Assembly (NCBI GenBank): GCA_016650115.1
Contig: JAENWI010000022.1
Span: forward strand, 1-12,622
Direction: 5' to 3'
DNA from: Peptostreptococcaceae bacterium
GTDB lineage: Bacteria; Bacillota; Clostridia; Peptostreptococcales; Anaerovoracaceae
DNA length: 12,622 nt
Shown here piece by piece: positions 6,553 through 12,622 of the stretch. Positions within the stretch are counted from its first letter, which is position 1. Every line of letters begins with the position of its first letter. A program made the position numbers and the translations under genes. Under the pieces are notes generated by a model that had not been told where the DNA came from, made no database searches, and saw only the letters and a list, made by a program, of their open reading frames with translations.

Positions 6553-7983
6553 ATGAACAATAATTACACAAGCTCACTTTCAGAACGTTATCCAAGTACG
6601 GAAATGAAGTACCTTTTCTCCCCCGAAAAGAAATTCATCACCTGGAGAAAACTATGGGTTGCCTTGGCAGAGGCTGAAAAAGAACTTGGCCTTGAAATAA
6701 CAGACGAACAAATTGAGCAGCTTAAGTCAAAGGTTAATGATATTAACTTTGAAGTCGCTAAAGAAAGAGAAAAAATCGTAAGACACGATGTTATGTCACA
6801 TGTGTACGCTTATGGGATTCAATGTCCGGATGCAAAAAAAATAATTCATCTGGGTGCTACTTCCTGTTATGTAGGTGACAATACCGACCTAATTATTATG
6901 ACCGAAGCACTAATATTATTAAAAAACAAAATTATCAATATAATAGAAAAGCTGTCTCGCTTTTCAACAAAATATAAAGATCTTCCAACTCTAGGTTTTA
7001 CTCACTTCCAGCCTGCTCAGCCCACAACCGTTGGGAAAAGAGCTACTCTTTGGATGATGGACCTTGTTCTTGATTTGGAAGATATAGATTATACTTTATC
7101 CAATATGAAATTGCTTGGTTCAAAAGGCACCACCGGAACGCAGGCCAGCTTTCTTGAATTGTTTGATGGAAATCACGATAAAGTGAAAAGCCTTGATGGA
7201 ATTATAGCTAATAAAATGGGCTTCGCAGGATGTTATCCTGTCTCTGGTCAAACCTACTCAAGAAAAATTGACAGCAGGGTTCTAAATGTACTAAGTGGAA
7301 TTGCACAAAGTGCCCATAAATTTTCTAATGATGTCAGACTTCTACAACATTTAAAAGAAATTGAAGAACCCTTTGAAAAAGAACAAATCGGTTCCTCAGC
7401 AATGGCATATAAGCGCAATCCAATGAGATGTGAAAGAATGGCATCTCTCGCAAATTATGTGATTTGTGATGCTTTAAATCCAGCAATAACTGCATCTACT
7501 CAATGGTTTGAAAGAACTTTAGATGATTCTGCAAATAAAAGAATTAGCATTTCTGAAGCTTTTCTTGCTGCAGATGGTATTTTGGAACTGTATTTAAATG
7601 TTGCAGATGGCTTAGTAGTATACCCAAATGTAATTCATACGAGGCTTATGAGTGAGCTTCCCTTTATGGCTACAGAAAATATTATGATGCAGGCAGTCAA
7701 ATTAGGTGGTGATAGACAGGAATTACATGAGAAGATAAGAGTTCATTCAATGGAAGCCGGAAGACTTGTCAAAGAAGAAGGAAAATCGAATGATTTGCTG
7801 GAACGGATTTCTAATGACTCTACTTTTAAACTTTCTCTGGAGGAATTGAATGCATTGATGAATCCCGAAAATTTTGTTGGAATAGCGCCTCAACAGACCG
7901 AAGAATTCATTGGAACCGTGATTAATCCAATTTTATCAGCAAATAAAAATGTGTTAGGATTAAAAGGGCAGGTTCATGTGTAG
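6553..7983 (+). CDS. purB: Adenylosuccinate lyase (eukaryote-like class)
   Basis: This enzyme cleaves adenylosuccinate to AMP and fumarate, and SAICAR to AICAR in IMP synthesis; it is a cytoplasmic homotetramer of the fumarase/aspartase superfamily. The 476 residues are longer than the roughly 430 of the common bacterial form and closer to the human and yeast enzymes. The signature loop SSAMAYKRNPMRCER (281-295), with the catalytic serine, is of the eukaryotic type (SSAM-x-YKRNPMR) rather than the usual bacterial SSxMPHKRNP. HDVMSHV (78-84), THFQPAQPTT (150-159) and the TGTQASF region (194-200) are also conserved. The ATG follows AAGGAGG. Its last eight bases overlap thiN, which suggests coupled translation. 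It is divergent from purA, so the two IMP-to-AMP steps sit side by side. Confidence 0.95.
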   Translation: MNNNYTSSLSERYPSTEMKYLFSPEKKFITWRKLWVALAEAEKELGLEITDEQIEQLKSKVNDINFEVAKEREKIVRHDVMSHVYAYGIQCPDAKKIIHLGATSCYVGDNTDLIIMTEALILLKNKIINIIEKLSRFSTKYKDLPTLGFTHFQPAQPTTVGKRATLWMMDLVLDLEDIDYTLSNMKLLGSKGTTGTQASFLELFDGNHDKVKSLDGIIANKMGFAGCYPVSGQTYSRKIDSRVLNVLSGIAQSAHKFSNDVRLLQHLKEIEEPFEKEQIGSSAMAYKRNPMRCERMASLANYVICDALNPAITASTQWFERTLDDSANKRISISEAFLAADGILELYLNVADGLVVYPNVIHTRLMSELPFMATENIMMQAVKLGGDRQELHEKIRVHSMEAGRLVKEEGKSNDLLERISNDSTFKLSLEELNALMNPENFVGIAPQQTEEFIGTVINPILSANKNVLGLKGQVHV

Positions 7984-8599
7984 GTGTTTTATCATAACAT
8001 CTTATTTAAATGGTGATTTGCTCTGTATACTAGACAAGAATAAAGAGGATTTCATCATCTGCGCTGATAATGGATACGCTGTCGCCAGAAACAATGGAAT
8101 CGTTCCAAATATAATAATTGGTGATTTTGACTCTATTGAAATTGATTTCCCTTCTGACGTAGAAATCCTTCAGCTACCCGTTGAAAAAGATGTTACAGAT
8201 ACATTGGCATGTGTTAAATATGCGATTAACAAGGGATTTAAAGAAATAATTATTATAGGTGGAATTGGTGGAAGACTAGACCATACAATGGCTAATTTGC
8301 AATGTTTGTTATATGGAATTTCCTTAGGAGTGAATATTGAACTTCGAGATAATAATAATATAGCTACCATTCATTTCCCTTCAGAAATTATTATAAAAAA
8401 GAAAGAAAACTTCAAGTTGTCACTGTTTTCATTTTCCGATATCTGTAGTGGCATATCTACAAAAGGTCTTAAATACCAGCTGTTCAATGATAAACTTTTC
8501 CAAGGGTTTCCTCTTGGAATCAGCAATGAATTCACAGCAGAATATGCATCAGTTAGCTTTGGATCGGGAATTTTATTACTAATTTTATCAAAAGATTAG
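7976..8599 (+). CDS. thiN: Thiamine pyrophosphokinase
   Basis: This enzyme transfers pyrophosphate from ATP to thiamine to give thiamine pyrophosphate in the cytoplasm. The 207 residues are typical of the family. Motifs in order are ADNG (30-33), GDFDS (49-53) and KDVTDT (71-76), which supply acidic metal-binding residues, then GGIGGRLDH (95-103) and the C-terminal thiamine-binding pattern GISNEF followed by an A-x-V-S-F-x-x-G strand. The ATG lies inside the end of purB (ATGTGTAG, an eight-base overlap), so translation is probably coupled; a GGCAGG stretch just upstream may serve as a weak ribosome binding site. A promoter for the riboswitch and thiT begins three bases after its stop, so thiN itself escapes that riboswitch and should be expressed with purB. 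It complements thiT: uptake of thiamine, then activation. Confidence 0.94.
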   Translation: MCRCFIITSYLNGDLLCILDKNKEDFIICADNGYAVARNNGIVPNIIIGDFDSIEIDFPSDVEILQLPVEKDVTDTLACVKYAINKGFKEIIIIGGIGGRLDHTMANLQCLLYGISLGVNIELRDNNNIATIHFPSEIIIKKKENFKLSLFSFSDICSGISTKGLKYQLFNDKLFQGFPLGISNEFTAEYASVSFGSGILLLILSKD

Positions 8600-8601
8600 T
8601 A

Positions 8602-8630
8602 TTGACATTATAGTTTTTCATGTGTAATAT
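8602..8630 (+). promoter_or_regulatory. Strong promoter for the TPP riboswitch-thiT transcript
   Basis: A consensus -35 box TTGACA (8602-8607), a 17-base spacer and TAATAT (8625-8630) lie directly after thiN. Transcription would start near 8637, about 15 bases before the riboswitch. Confidence 0.85.
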
Positions 8631-8650
8631 AAGTTAAGTAAATTAAATAT

Positions 8651-8742
8651 GAGCTAGGGGAGCATTTGCTGAGAGTAATTGTTTACAAAGACAATTAATA
8701 CCCTCAAAACCTGAAATGGATAATTCCATCGTAGGGAAGCGG
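8651..8742 (+). ncRNA. TPP riboswitch (thi box) aptamer
   Basis: The conserved elements occur in order: AGGGGAGC, GCTGAGA (8668-8674), a variable P3 arm (TAATTGT...ACAATTA), ATACCCTCAAAACCTG (8699-8712), GGATAATTCCA (8718-8728) and CGTAGGGAAGC (8730-8740). These form the two-helix aptamer that binds thiamine pyrophosphate. It precedes thiT, so high TPP should shut off thiamine uptake. The closing helix looks short (GCT with AGC), and the 3' conserved segment can alternatively pair with TCGTTCCC downstream. Confidence 0.95.
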
Positions 8743-8744
8743 AC

Positions 8745-8809
8745 GTACTAAAATTTGTTTAACATATTTTAGTACAAATCGTTCCCCTCCTAACTAAGGA
8801 GGTTTTTTT
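8745..8809 (+). terminator. Riboswitch expression platform: terminator-like hairpin that contains the thiT Shine-Dalgarno site
   Basis: Two hairpins follow the aptamer. The first has perfect ten-base arms GTACTAAAAT (8745-8754) and ATTTTAGTAC (8766-8775). The second is CCTCCT (8786-8791), a five-base loop and AGGAGG (8797-8802), followed by seven T's (8803-8809) and then the ATG. AGGAGG is the only good ribosome binding site for thiT, so the second hairpin can act both as an intrinsic terminator and as a translation block. GGGAA (8734-8738) of the aptamer can pair with TTCCC (8782-8786), extending the first hairpin in the TPP-free state; this takes away only the outermost pair of the second hairpin. 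Confidence 0.8.
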
Positions 8810-9451
8810 ATGTCACCAGATCTACTACAGGGATTCTTCGAATCCATAACCGGACAAATAATAACAGTTGTGGTTATTATACTGCTTTTTACAGGGATTC
8901 TAATTTCAGGGAAAGGCAAAAAAATCGATACCAATGCAATGGTATCATCTGCAATACTGGTTGCTCTTGCTATTGCACTGAATCAAATTATTTTGTTTAG
9001 AATGCCGCAAGGTGGTTCTGTGACAGCCTTTTCCATGTTACCTATCGTGCTATGCGCCGTATTTTTTGGTTTGAGACGAGGTCTAATGGCAGGTATGTGT
9101 GTCGGATTAATTGATTTAATTTTTAATCCATACGTCATTCATCCCATTCAAATGATTCTGGACTATCCTCTAGCTTTTGGTGCTTTAGCCTTTTCATCAC
9201 TTCTTTTCACTAAAAAATTCGGCATTATACCAGCGTATCTTTTTGGAGTTTCCTGCAGATATTTTTGTGCTGTACTTTCTGGCATTGTTTTCTTTGGCCA
9301 GTATGCACCAGAAGGATTCAATGCTGTCACCTGGTCTCTCTGGTATAACCTCACTTATTTAGGTGCGGAAGCCGTATTGACAACTCTGCTTTTATCTATT
9401 CCTAGTATAAGAAAGATTATTTACAGACTGAAGGAAAAAGCAATTTTATAA
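8810..9451 (+). CDS. thiT: Thiamine transporter ThiT (ECF S component, YuaJ family)
   Basis: This integral membrane protein captures thiamine and works with the ECF ATPases (EcfA, EcfA') and EcfT, which are not in this window. Family motifs are MPQGGSVTAFSMLPI (65-79), LDYPLAF (117-123) and the block RYF...SGIVFFGQYAPEG (150-169), followed by TWSLWYN (174-180). The protein is 213 residues; typical ThiT have about 180-200. The excess is an N-terminal hydrophobic segment (residues 16-33) before the usual six helices. Two pocket positions differ from the ThiT proteins I recall: Ala154 stands where a His is usual and Trp175 where a Tyr is usual; Asn180 and the acidic residue Asp118 are kept. Expression is controlled by the TPP riboswitch upstream, which fits a thiamine role. 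Confidence 0.92.
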   Translation: MSPDLLQGFFESITGQIITVVVIILLFTGILISGKGKKIDTNAMVSSAILVALAIALNQIILFRMPQGGSVTAFSMLPIVLCAVFFGLRRGLMAGMCVGLIDLIFNPYVIHPIQMILDYPLAFGALAFSSLLFTKKFGIIPAYLFGVSCRYFCAVLSGIVFFGQYAPEGFNAVTWSLWYNLTYLGAEAVLTTLLLSIPSIRKIIYRLKEKAIL

Positions 9452-9455
9452 TTTG

Positions 9456-9484
9456 TTGCATATGATTTTCTATAGTGATATGAT
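9456..9484 (+). promoter_or_regulatory. Promoter for the crotonase gene
   Basis: TTGCAT (9456-9461), a 17-base spacer and TATGAT (9479-9484) lie immediately after the thiT stop codon and about 30 bases before the crotonase start. This makes the crotonase an independently transcribed gene rather than part of the thiamine transcript. Confidence 0.7.
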
Positions 9485-9496
9485 TTAAACATCATA
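9479..9496 (+). promoter_or_regulatory. 18-base palindrome over the -10 box of the crotonase promoter (candidate operator)
   Basis: TATGAT, a six-base spacer (TTAAAC) and ATCATA form a perfect two-fold symmetric element. Its left arm is the -10 box and its right arm covers the expected transcription start, the place where a dimeric repressor would block RNA polymerase. The regulator is unknown. Confidence 0.45.
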
Positions 9497-9515
9497 CAGA
9501 GAAAGGATGATTACT

Positions 9516-10295
9516 ATGTCTAACAGTAATATTATTTTAGAAATAAATGAGGGAATTGCATTTATCACAATAAACAGACCAAGAGCTCTTAATGCATTAA
9601 ACGAAGCTTTGCTGGATGAATTAATTGAGGTTTTTATTAATGTTAAAAAAAATATTGAAGTGAAAGCAATTATTTTGACAGGTAAAGGTAAGGCTTTCGT
9701 TTCAGGTGCAGATATTGCTGAAATGAATGAACTTAATCCTGTTGAAGGTCGGGCATTGATGATGAAAGGGCACAGTGTCATGAATCTGATAGAAAGCATG
9801 GAAAAACCTGTAATTGCTGCTATTAACGGTTTCACACTCGGCGGAGGTTGTGAACTTGCCATGGCCTGCGACATCAGAATATCTTCTGAAAAGGCTAAAT
9901 TTGGCCAACCCGAAGTAAAATTGGGAATCATTCCAGGGTTTGGGGGCACGCAAAGATTATCACGGCTGGTTGGAAAAGGAATGGCAAAGTATCTTATAAT
10001 GACAGCTGAAATTATTTCTGCTGATGAAGCATTAAGAATTGGTCTTGTAGAACGGGTTGTACCAGCAGAAGAACTTATGGGGAATGCTATAAAAGTTGCA
10101 AAAACGATTATGTCAAATGCACCGTACGCCGTTGCCGTTGCAAAATCGGTCATCAATAACGGAATCAGTCTTGATATGAAGTCAGCCTGCACATTAGAAG
10201 TTGAAAGTTTCACTGCTCCTTTTAGTTCTGATGATAAAAAAGAAGGAATGAGTGCTTTTCTTGAAAAAAGAACGCCTCGTTTTACAAATAAATAG
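9516..10295 (+). CDS. crt: Crotonase / enoyl-CoA hydratase family protein (probable 3-hydroxybutyryl-CoA dehydratase)
   Basis: This enzyme probably hydrates crotonyl-CoA to 3-hydroxybutyryl-CoA (reversible) in the cytoplasm. The 259 residues match clostridial Crt (about 260). The oxyanion-hole motifs SGADI (63-67) and NGFTLGGGCE (104-113) and both catalytic glutamates are present: Glu113 in GCELAMACD and Glu133 in FGQPEV, followed by PGFGGTQRL. These pairs are diagnostic for hydratases rather than for other crotonase-fold enzymes. The start is placed at the second in-frame ATG, nine bases after AAAGG; the first ATG, three codons earlier, overlaps that site. It has its own promoter and possible operator. 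In 4-hydroxybutyrate fermentation it would take the product of AbfD into the oxidative branch to acetate. The exact chain length is not proven by sequence. Confidence 0.88.
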   Translation: MSNSNIILEINEGIAFITINRPRALNALNEALLDELIEVFINVKKNIEVKAIILTGKGKAFVSGADIAEMNELNPVEGRALMMKGHSVMNLIESMEKPVIAAINGFTLGGGCELAMACDIRISSEKAKFGQPEVKLGIIPGFGGTQRLSRLVGKGMAKYLIMTAEIISADEALRIGLVERVVPAEELMGNAIKVAKTIMSNAPYAVAVAKSVINNGISLDMKSACTLEVESFTAPFSSDDKKEGMSAFLEKRTPRFTNK

Positions 10296-10356
10296 CAGCA
10301 ACATTAGTGTTGATATTATTACTATTCAGCACATCATGATTTCCCAAAGTTGGCAC

Positions 10357-10384
10357 AATGGGAAGATTAACTGTCTTCCATTTT
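10357..10384 (+). terminator. Probable terminator of the crotonase gene, overlapping the end of the glycosyltransferase gene
   Basis: AATGGGAAGA (10357-10366) and TCTTCCATT (10374-10382) pair with a single bulged G around a seven-base loop, followed by a short T stretch (ATTTTG). The right arm and loop lie within the last codons of the convergent minus-strand gene. The T run is short, so efficiency is uncertain. Confidence 0.5.
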
Positions 10385-11365
10385 GTATATATTCAAAAGT
10401 CTTTTACCGACTGTTTTCAAGTCCCGCTCCATTGCCAGGAGATGACCACTTTCTGTTGTTATCGGCAGTAAGCCCTCTAAAATCCCAACTATTTTTTCTT
10501 TAAACTCACATATATTTTCTCCCTTATAAACATTTTTTCCATCAATCAACCAATTTGCATAAATAGGAATGTCCCGAATTAAAATCGGCACTTTCGAAGC
10601 CAGTGCTTCCAGTAACACAATGCCTTCCGTTTCCTCATAAGTAAGGAAAGCGAACAAATCACTTCCGCAATATGCGTCTCTTAATTCATTCCTATCAACA
10701 TATCCAGGAAAATGAATATTCGGCAGAGCAGTTGTAATAGTTTTTTTCACAATATTCGGGACAAGATTCAAATTGGTATATCCAAACCAGTAGAACTGAT
10801 ATTCCGGCATCTGTTCGGCTATTTTTACAAAATCCAAAATCCCTTTACGCTCAATATAATGTCCAACAGAAATTATAACTTTCTCTTCTTTCTTCAACCT
10901 GTATTTTTCTCGAAATCGGTTCCGTGCTTCCTGATTTTGGACAAAAAATTCGATGTCGACTCCGTTAGAAAGACTGAATATAGGGCGCTTTAATCCATAA
11001 CTTTCTAATAAAGCTTTTGAGTAATCCGTAGGTGTAATAATCAAATCACCACTATTGTAACAGTGCTTTATCCAATATTTATAAATCGGTGCGAGCCAAT
11101 TTGATCCTCTGAAGGAATTCCTAAAATCTTCCATAGTAGAATGTGCATAATAAACTACTTTCTTCCCTCTCCATTTTGCCCATCTACTCATAATCAGGGA
11201 ATCCGGGAAAATAGTATTCAGATGAATAGCATCAAAATCATCTCTGATATTTGTGGAGCAAGAAACATTTAATTGTTCAAGCGCCATTTTCTGGTGACGA
11301 ACTGCTTCTCCCACACCACTCTTATTCACCAAATATAATAACCCTGAATACAATAGAATTTTCAA
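10367..11365 (-). CDS. GT4-family glycosyltransferase, LafA/BgsB-like (diacylglycerol glucosyltransferase type)
   Basis: This GT-B-fold retaining glycosyltransferase probably acts at the inner membrane face, adding a sugar from a nucleotide-sugar donor to a lipid. The 332 residues show the N-terminal acceptor domain pattern of LafA/BgsB proteins as I recall them: SGVGEAVRHQ (16-25), AIHLNT (46-51), YAHSTMEDFRNSF (73-85), ITPTDYSK (110-117) and SNGVDI (133-138). The donor domain has SVGHYIERKG (166-175), FPGYVDR (219-225) and the E-x7-E motif at Glu245/Glu253. The start is TTG with GAGGTG five bases upstream; the ATG just before it is closed by a stop after two codons. It follows the VTT gene by 26 bases, suggesting an operon. 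Glycolipid-anchor synthesis is the best guess; another lipid or wall acceptor is possible, and the usual second transferase (LafB/BgsA) is not seen here. Confidence 0.85.
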   Translation of the reverse strand: MKILLYSGLLYLVNKSGVGEAVRHQKMALEQLNVSCSTNIRDDFDAIHLNTIFPDSLIMSRWAKWRGKKVVYYAHSTMEDFRNSFRGSNWLAPIYKYWIKHCYNSGDLIITPTDYSKALLESYGLKRPIFSLSNGVDIEFFVQNQEARNRFREKYRLKKEEKVIISVGHYIERKGILDFVKIAEQMPEYQFYWFGYTNLNLVPNIVKKTITTALPNIHFPGYVDRNELRDAYCGSDLFAFLTYEETEGIVLLEALASKVPILIRDIPIYANWLIDGKNVYKGENICEFKEKIVGILEGLLPITTESGHLLAMERDLKTVGKRLLNIYKMEDS

Positions 11366-11391
11366 TGTTTCACCTCATAAAATCGATTTTT

Positions 11392-11988
11392 TTACTGAAC
11401 TAGAAGAGCCAGATGCTGGAAAACTGCACTAAGACCAAAGCTGTAGAGAGCAATTGCAAAGGGCTTTCCAAGTAGAATAATTATTGTAAATCTTTTTAAA
11501 GTCATCTTTGTTGTCCCTGCCAAATAGCACAGAAAATCATCCGGTGCTACCGGCATAAAGATTGCTACAGTAAACAACTTGGGGAATTCCTTATTTTCTG
11601 CCCAACTCATATATTTTTTTTGTAATTTAATGCTAAATAATGATTCTAAAATCGGGGTACCATAATGCTTTGAAATTAGAAATGCTGCAATTGAGCCAAG
11701 ACATATGCCAATGTAATTATAAATAAAACCTGTCAAAGATCCAAATATCAATACACCACCAAGAAGTCCAATTCCTCCTGGCAAAATTGGGAATACTACC
11801 TGCACAGTTTGAAATATAATAAATATAATTGGAGCCCATATTCCAAATTTAGTTAAGAAATCTCCTAAAACTGACTGTGAATAAAAGAGATCCGTTTTTA
11901 ATCCATAAATAAGAAACGCAATGGCTGTAATTGTAGCGAAAGCCATTATAATATTAATTAATTTTCGCATCTTTCGATTTTCCATCAT
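11392..11988 (-). CDS. VTT-domain (TVP38/TMEM64, DedA superfamily) membrane protein
   Basis: This is an integral membrane protein of about 198 residues with roughly five to six hydrophobic segments (about 13-30, 48-66, 70-104, 135-160 and 168-195). The VTT (SNARE-associated, DedA-like) signature is visible: VFPILPGGIGLLGGVLIFG (65-83) with its re-entrant loop, GICLGSIAAFLISKHYG (93-109) and MPVAPDDFLCYLAGTT (144-159). Members of this superfamily have been shown to flip or scramble lipids, such as undecaprenyl phosphate by bacterial DedA proteins and phospholipids by VMP1/TMEM41B. The substrate here is unknown. AAGGTGG lies almost against the first of two consecutive ATGs, so the second may be the true start. 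It directly precedes the lipid glycosyltransferase gene, with which it is probably co-transcribed. I found no convincing promoter in the 61-base gap after topB. Confidence 0.87.
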   Translation of the reverse strand: MMENRKMRKLINIIMAFATITAIAFLIYGLKTDLFYSQSVLGDFLTKFGIWAPIIFIIFQTVQVVFPILPGGIGLLGGVLIFGSLTGFIYNYIGICLGSIAAFLISKHYGTPILESLFSIKLQKKYMSWAENKEFPKLFTVAIFMPVAPDDFLCYLAGTTKMTLKRFTIIILLGKPFAIALYSFGLSAVFQHLALLVQ

Positions 11989-12049
11989 ACCACCTTATCT
12001 TATAATTTTCTCATAATGTAATGGATTCTTTCACATTGATGATAGTTAA

Positions 12050-12622
12050 TTAATTAATTTTATTTTCATCAATAAATTCCATTGACCAACTATAATTTCC
12101 CTTTTCAGTATCTTTTACATACTTGAAATAAGCGCTAAATTTATTACCTTTTTTGCTCAATAGTCCTCTAAAGCCCACTCTACCTTTTTCAAGTAAAATT
12201 CTTACCACATCAGCGTTAATTTTCTTACCAAACGATTCAATAAATTTGTCGTTTTTCCAAACAGTAAATTTACAGCCATTCTTCCAATTGCTGCAACCAA
12301 ATGCTTTTTCAGTTTCTATAATTGGGTTCCCACATTCTGGACACTTTCCAATTATTTCAACAGTATCAGGTAATACAACATTTGAACCAAATATAATATC
12401 ATTTTTAACGTCACTAACTGACTTCTTTGTAAATTCTATTATTAAATCAAGAAAATCCTGCTTATTGAATTTTTTCCTTTCGATATCCGAAAGTGTCTTT
12501 TCAAGTCTTCCGGTATACTCCAAATCAAACAATTCTTTAACAGGGAAGGTTTCAACAAGCATAATGCCTAATTCTGTACAAACTAAATTTTTCCCTTTTG
12601 ATTCAATATATCCCACATCTCT
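12050..12622 (-). CDS. topB: DNA topoisomerase III, C-terminal part (runs off the right edge)
   Basis: This is a type IA topoisomerase that relaxes and decatenates DNA. Only the C-terminal 190 residues or so are in the window; the frame stays open to the last base (RDVGYIESKGKNL...), so the apparent GTG start at 12616 is internal. RDVGYIESKGKNLVCTELG and FDLEYTGRLEKTLSDIE are characteristic of the end of the TopB catalytic core. They are followed by a C4 zinc-finger-like element, CPECG...GCSNWKNGC, and a Toprim-C-repeat-like tail (GRVGFRGLLSKKGNKFSAYF). The catalytic tyrosine and the TOPRIM domain lie outside the window. Chromosomal TopB is common in Firmicutes, but related TopB also occur on conjugative elements; nothing here points to one. 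Confidence 0.9.
   Translation of the reverse strand, partial: RDVGYIESKGKNLVCTELGIMLVETFPVKELFDLEYTGRLEKTLSDIERKKFNKQDFLDLIIEFTKKSVSDVKNDIIFGSNVVLPDTVEIIGKCPECGNPIIETEKAFGCSNWKNGCKFTVWKNDKFIESFGKKINADVVRILLEKGRVGFRGLLSKKGNKFSAYFKYVKDTEKGNYSWSMEFIDENKIN

Noticed and set aside
9507..9515. First in-frame ATG of the crotonase gene
   Set aside because: This ATG abuts the AAAGG ribosome binding site with no spacing; the ATG at 9516 has a nine-base gap.
9485..10213. A 242-codon open frame on the minus strand opposite the crotonase
   Set aside because: It is antisense to a clearly conserved crotonase, low in complexity (rich in Ser, Ile and Phe), and has no recognisable domain; it mirrors the codon pattern of the real gene.
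12043..12060. TTAATTAATTAATT run at the topB end
   Set aside because: It is low-complexity AT sequence at a stop codon, with no hairpin or T-tract arrangement of a convincing terminator.
12050..12622. topB as evidence for an integrative conjugative element
   Set aside because: No relaxase, integrase, conjugation gene or attachment repeat is visible, and the neighbours are ordinary chromosomal genes.

Overview
The window looks like chromosomal DNA from a low-GC, strictly anaerobic Firmicute that ferments amino acids (Clostridia; the proteins resemble those of 4-aminobutyrate/4-hydroxybutyrate fermenters such as Clostridium aminobutyricum and, less closely, C. kluyveri). The evidence is an AT-rich sequence with AGGAGG-type ribosome binding sites, an oxygen-sensitive 4-hydroxybutyryl-CoA dehydratase, a TPP-riboswitch-controlled ECF thiamine transporter and a Gram-positive-type glycolipid glycosyltransferase. 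No rRNA, tRNA, CRISPR array or insertion sequence was seen, and no gene-free stretch exceeds 300 bases.

Left part (1-5062, all minus strand). At the left edge is the 5' end of a probable DUF975 membrane-protein gene with its own promoter. Next comes a complete five-gene operon, read right to left from a TTGAAA-17-TATAAT promoter (about 4894-4922) to a strong hairpin terminator (157-192): a NifU-C/Nfu-like Fe-S protein, 4-hydroxybutyryl-CoA dehydratase (abfD), an 88-residue cysteine-rich protein of unknown function, 4-hydroxybutyrate CoA-transferase (abfT) and 4-hydroxybutyrate dehydrogenase. The three enzymes take succinate semialdehyde via 4-hydroxybutyrate and its CoA ester to crotonyl-CoA. 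The Nfu-like protein and the small CGGC protein are likely accessories to the [4Fe-4S]/FAD dehydratase. That part is inference.

Middle (5094-9451). A divergent pair encodes the last two steps of AMP synthesis: purA on the minus strand, with an unusual IMP-pocket region, and purB on the plus strand, of the eukaryote-like class. purB overlaps thiN (thiamine pyrophosphokinase). Just after thiN a consensus promoter drives a TPP riboswitch and thiT, the thiamine-specific S component of an ECF transporter. The riboswitch expression platform is compact: the Shine-Dalgarno sequence is the 3' arm of a hairpin followed by seven T's.

Right part (9456-12622). A single crotonase gene has its own promoter, with an 18-base palindrome over the -10 box. 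It probably hydrates crotonyl-CoA produced by the left operon to 3-hydroxybutyryl-CoA. It converges on a minus-strand group: a GT4 glycosyltransferase of the LafA/BgsB (diacylglycerol glucosyltransferase) type, a VTT/DedA-type membrane protein, and the C-terminal part of DNA topoisomerase III (topB), which runs off the right edge.

The most interesting points are the small CGGC protein and Nfu-like gene inside the 4-hydroxybutyrate operon, the dual-use riboswitch hairpin, the palindrome at the crotonase promoter, the glycosyltransferase-VTT pairing, and the altered residues in PurA and ThiT. I did not see a clearly undescribed multi-gene system; the 4-hydroxybutyrate operon with its two accessory genes is the best candidate for new biology.
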